DNA of 64,000 nucleotides from Neckera pumila (lineage: Eukaryota; Streptophyta; Bryopsida; Hypnales; Neckeraceae), in assembly GCA_963969595.1 (NCBI GenBank), contig OZ018409.1, forward strand, positions 29,711,282 through 29,775,281, given 5' to 3'. Below, one piece after another: positions 63,183-64,000 of this stretch. Positions within the stretch are counted from its first letter, which is position 1. Each line of letters opens with the position of its first letter. Made by a program: the position numbers and the translations under genes. The notes below the pieces were generated by a model, which did no database searches, was not told where the DNA came from, and worked only from the letters and a program-made list of their open reading frames with translations.

Positions 63183-64000
63183 GATGTGCGACAAAATCGA
63201 CGAAGAAGGAGAACAACAAAAACTCTGTTTCGTTACGAGTCAATTTTTTTCGCTAAGAATTTGTCAAAACCTCAAAGTGAAAGGATTTTTCGCGGCACAG
63301 GCGAGCGAAGCCAGTTTCCGCCATGAAGCTTGTGTGAGTGGGAGAATGCACAAGCTCACATAGACTTTTTTCGCAGCAGAACGACGGAATTTCCACGGTC
63401 TTGACTTAACCCTAAAAATGGACCGGAAGCAAAAGCAAAAGATATTGCTTTGGGGAGAATTGTTAGCCGGTGGAATTGGGAAAAAAATCAGATGCAATTT
63501 GAAAAGGTTGGAAGAAAATTAGTGAAAAAATCTATAAAACTTCTATTTAGAAGAAAAAATAGAAGAAAAAAACAAGTTTTGTTATGTAGAAAATAAGAAG
63601 TTCAATATGGGAATTAAAGGAAAATAATTTGTAAAATTCAAAAAAATGTCTTGAATATTGGAGTGCTCTATATTTTCACTTAGGTAAATAGTGTCTATTA
63701 TCAAGAAAATTTGTTGCTTGTATACCTTTGGAGAAATTATTTTGCAGCTCATGTTTTAACACATGTTGACAAGTTGTATAGAAATTGTCAAACTGATTTA
63801 ACATTAGAAGGTCAAATCTATAGTAGTGTAAGAAGCCCCAAGGTGAATGTAAAAAAAGACCCCCTATTTGTGTATCTTTGTTCAATTGTCAACACCTCTC
63901 CTAGCTAATTTGGGGCCTCTAATTGCAAATATAAACTCAAGAAAATCAAAATTTTGATGCTTTAATTAGTCAAAAGTAGAAAAATAAATAAAATAAATAA
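63183..64000 (-). promoter_or_regulatory. 5' UTR/promoter region of the YY1-like gene
   Basis: 63,183-63,420 is of gene-like composition and probably 5' UTR, including an 18-codon open stretch from an ATG at 63,324 (MAETGFARLC). From 63,480 the sequence is AT-rich intergenic with no further gene to the window end. Confidence 0.4.

Overview
The window reads as nuclear DNA of a land plant, probably of seed-free grade (bryophyte, lycophyte or fern). The evidence is spliced genes with short introns, clear plant orthologues (a plastid lycopene epsilon-cyclase with a transit peptide, a YY1-type five-finger factor, a UEV1-type ubiquitin E2 variant) and a piggyBac-type transposon, a superfamily that is uncommon in seed plants. 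The species cannot be fixed from the sequence alone. Genes are GC-richer islands in a very AT-rich background made largely of old mobile elements.

Layout. 1-657: last intron and last coding exon of a UEV1-type gene (+). 5.4-8.9 kb: a two-coding-exon gene (+) for a 405-residue signal-peptide / coiled-coil / C-terminal membrane-anchor protein, with tandem repeats in its 5' leader and its intron. 13.9-18.0 kb: an 11-exon lycopene epsilon-cyclase gene (-), preceded by a tiny upstream ORF that overlaps its start codon and by a G-box. 23.7-25.0 kb: a single-exon class I glutamine-amidotransferase-like (peptidase C26) gene (-), with a CA microsatellite just upstream of its start and a 21-bp minisatellite downstream. 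60.1-63.2 kb: a six-exon YY1-like zinc-finger gene (-). From 25.6 to 60 kb I recognise no intact host gene.

The gene-poor DNA is organised. The main component is a family of about 0.6-0.93 kb elements with TTAA at the ends and termini like TTAACCCCTAAAGGACC, the hallmark of piggyBac. A decayed piggyBac transposase (about 51.2-53.0 kb) lies inside a 5.5-kb unit (48,680-54,199) with matching termini and is the best candidate for the parent. One end of these elements carries a short hairpin whose stem bases covary between copies. Other families are a 0.23-kb TTAA-bounded element, an element with GGGTGATTGCAAGAA termini present in long and internally deleted forms, CACTA-like miniature elements, and a block of more than 1 kb found twice about 20 kb apart.

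The host genes have unrelated roles (K63 ubiquitin signalling, endomembrane protein, xanthophyll synthesis, glutamine or gamma-glutamyl metabolism, transcription), as is normal for a plant chromosome; I see no operon or gene cluster. Exon coordinates come from conserved protein sequence plus GT/AG junctions and reading-phase bookkeeping. Transcript ends and untranslated regions are inferred.
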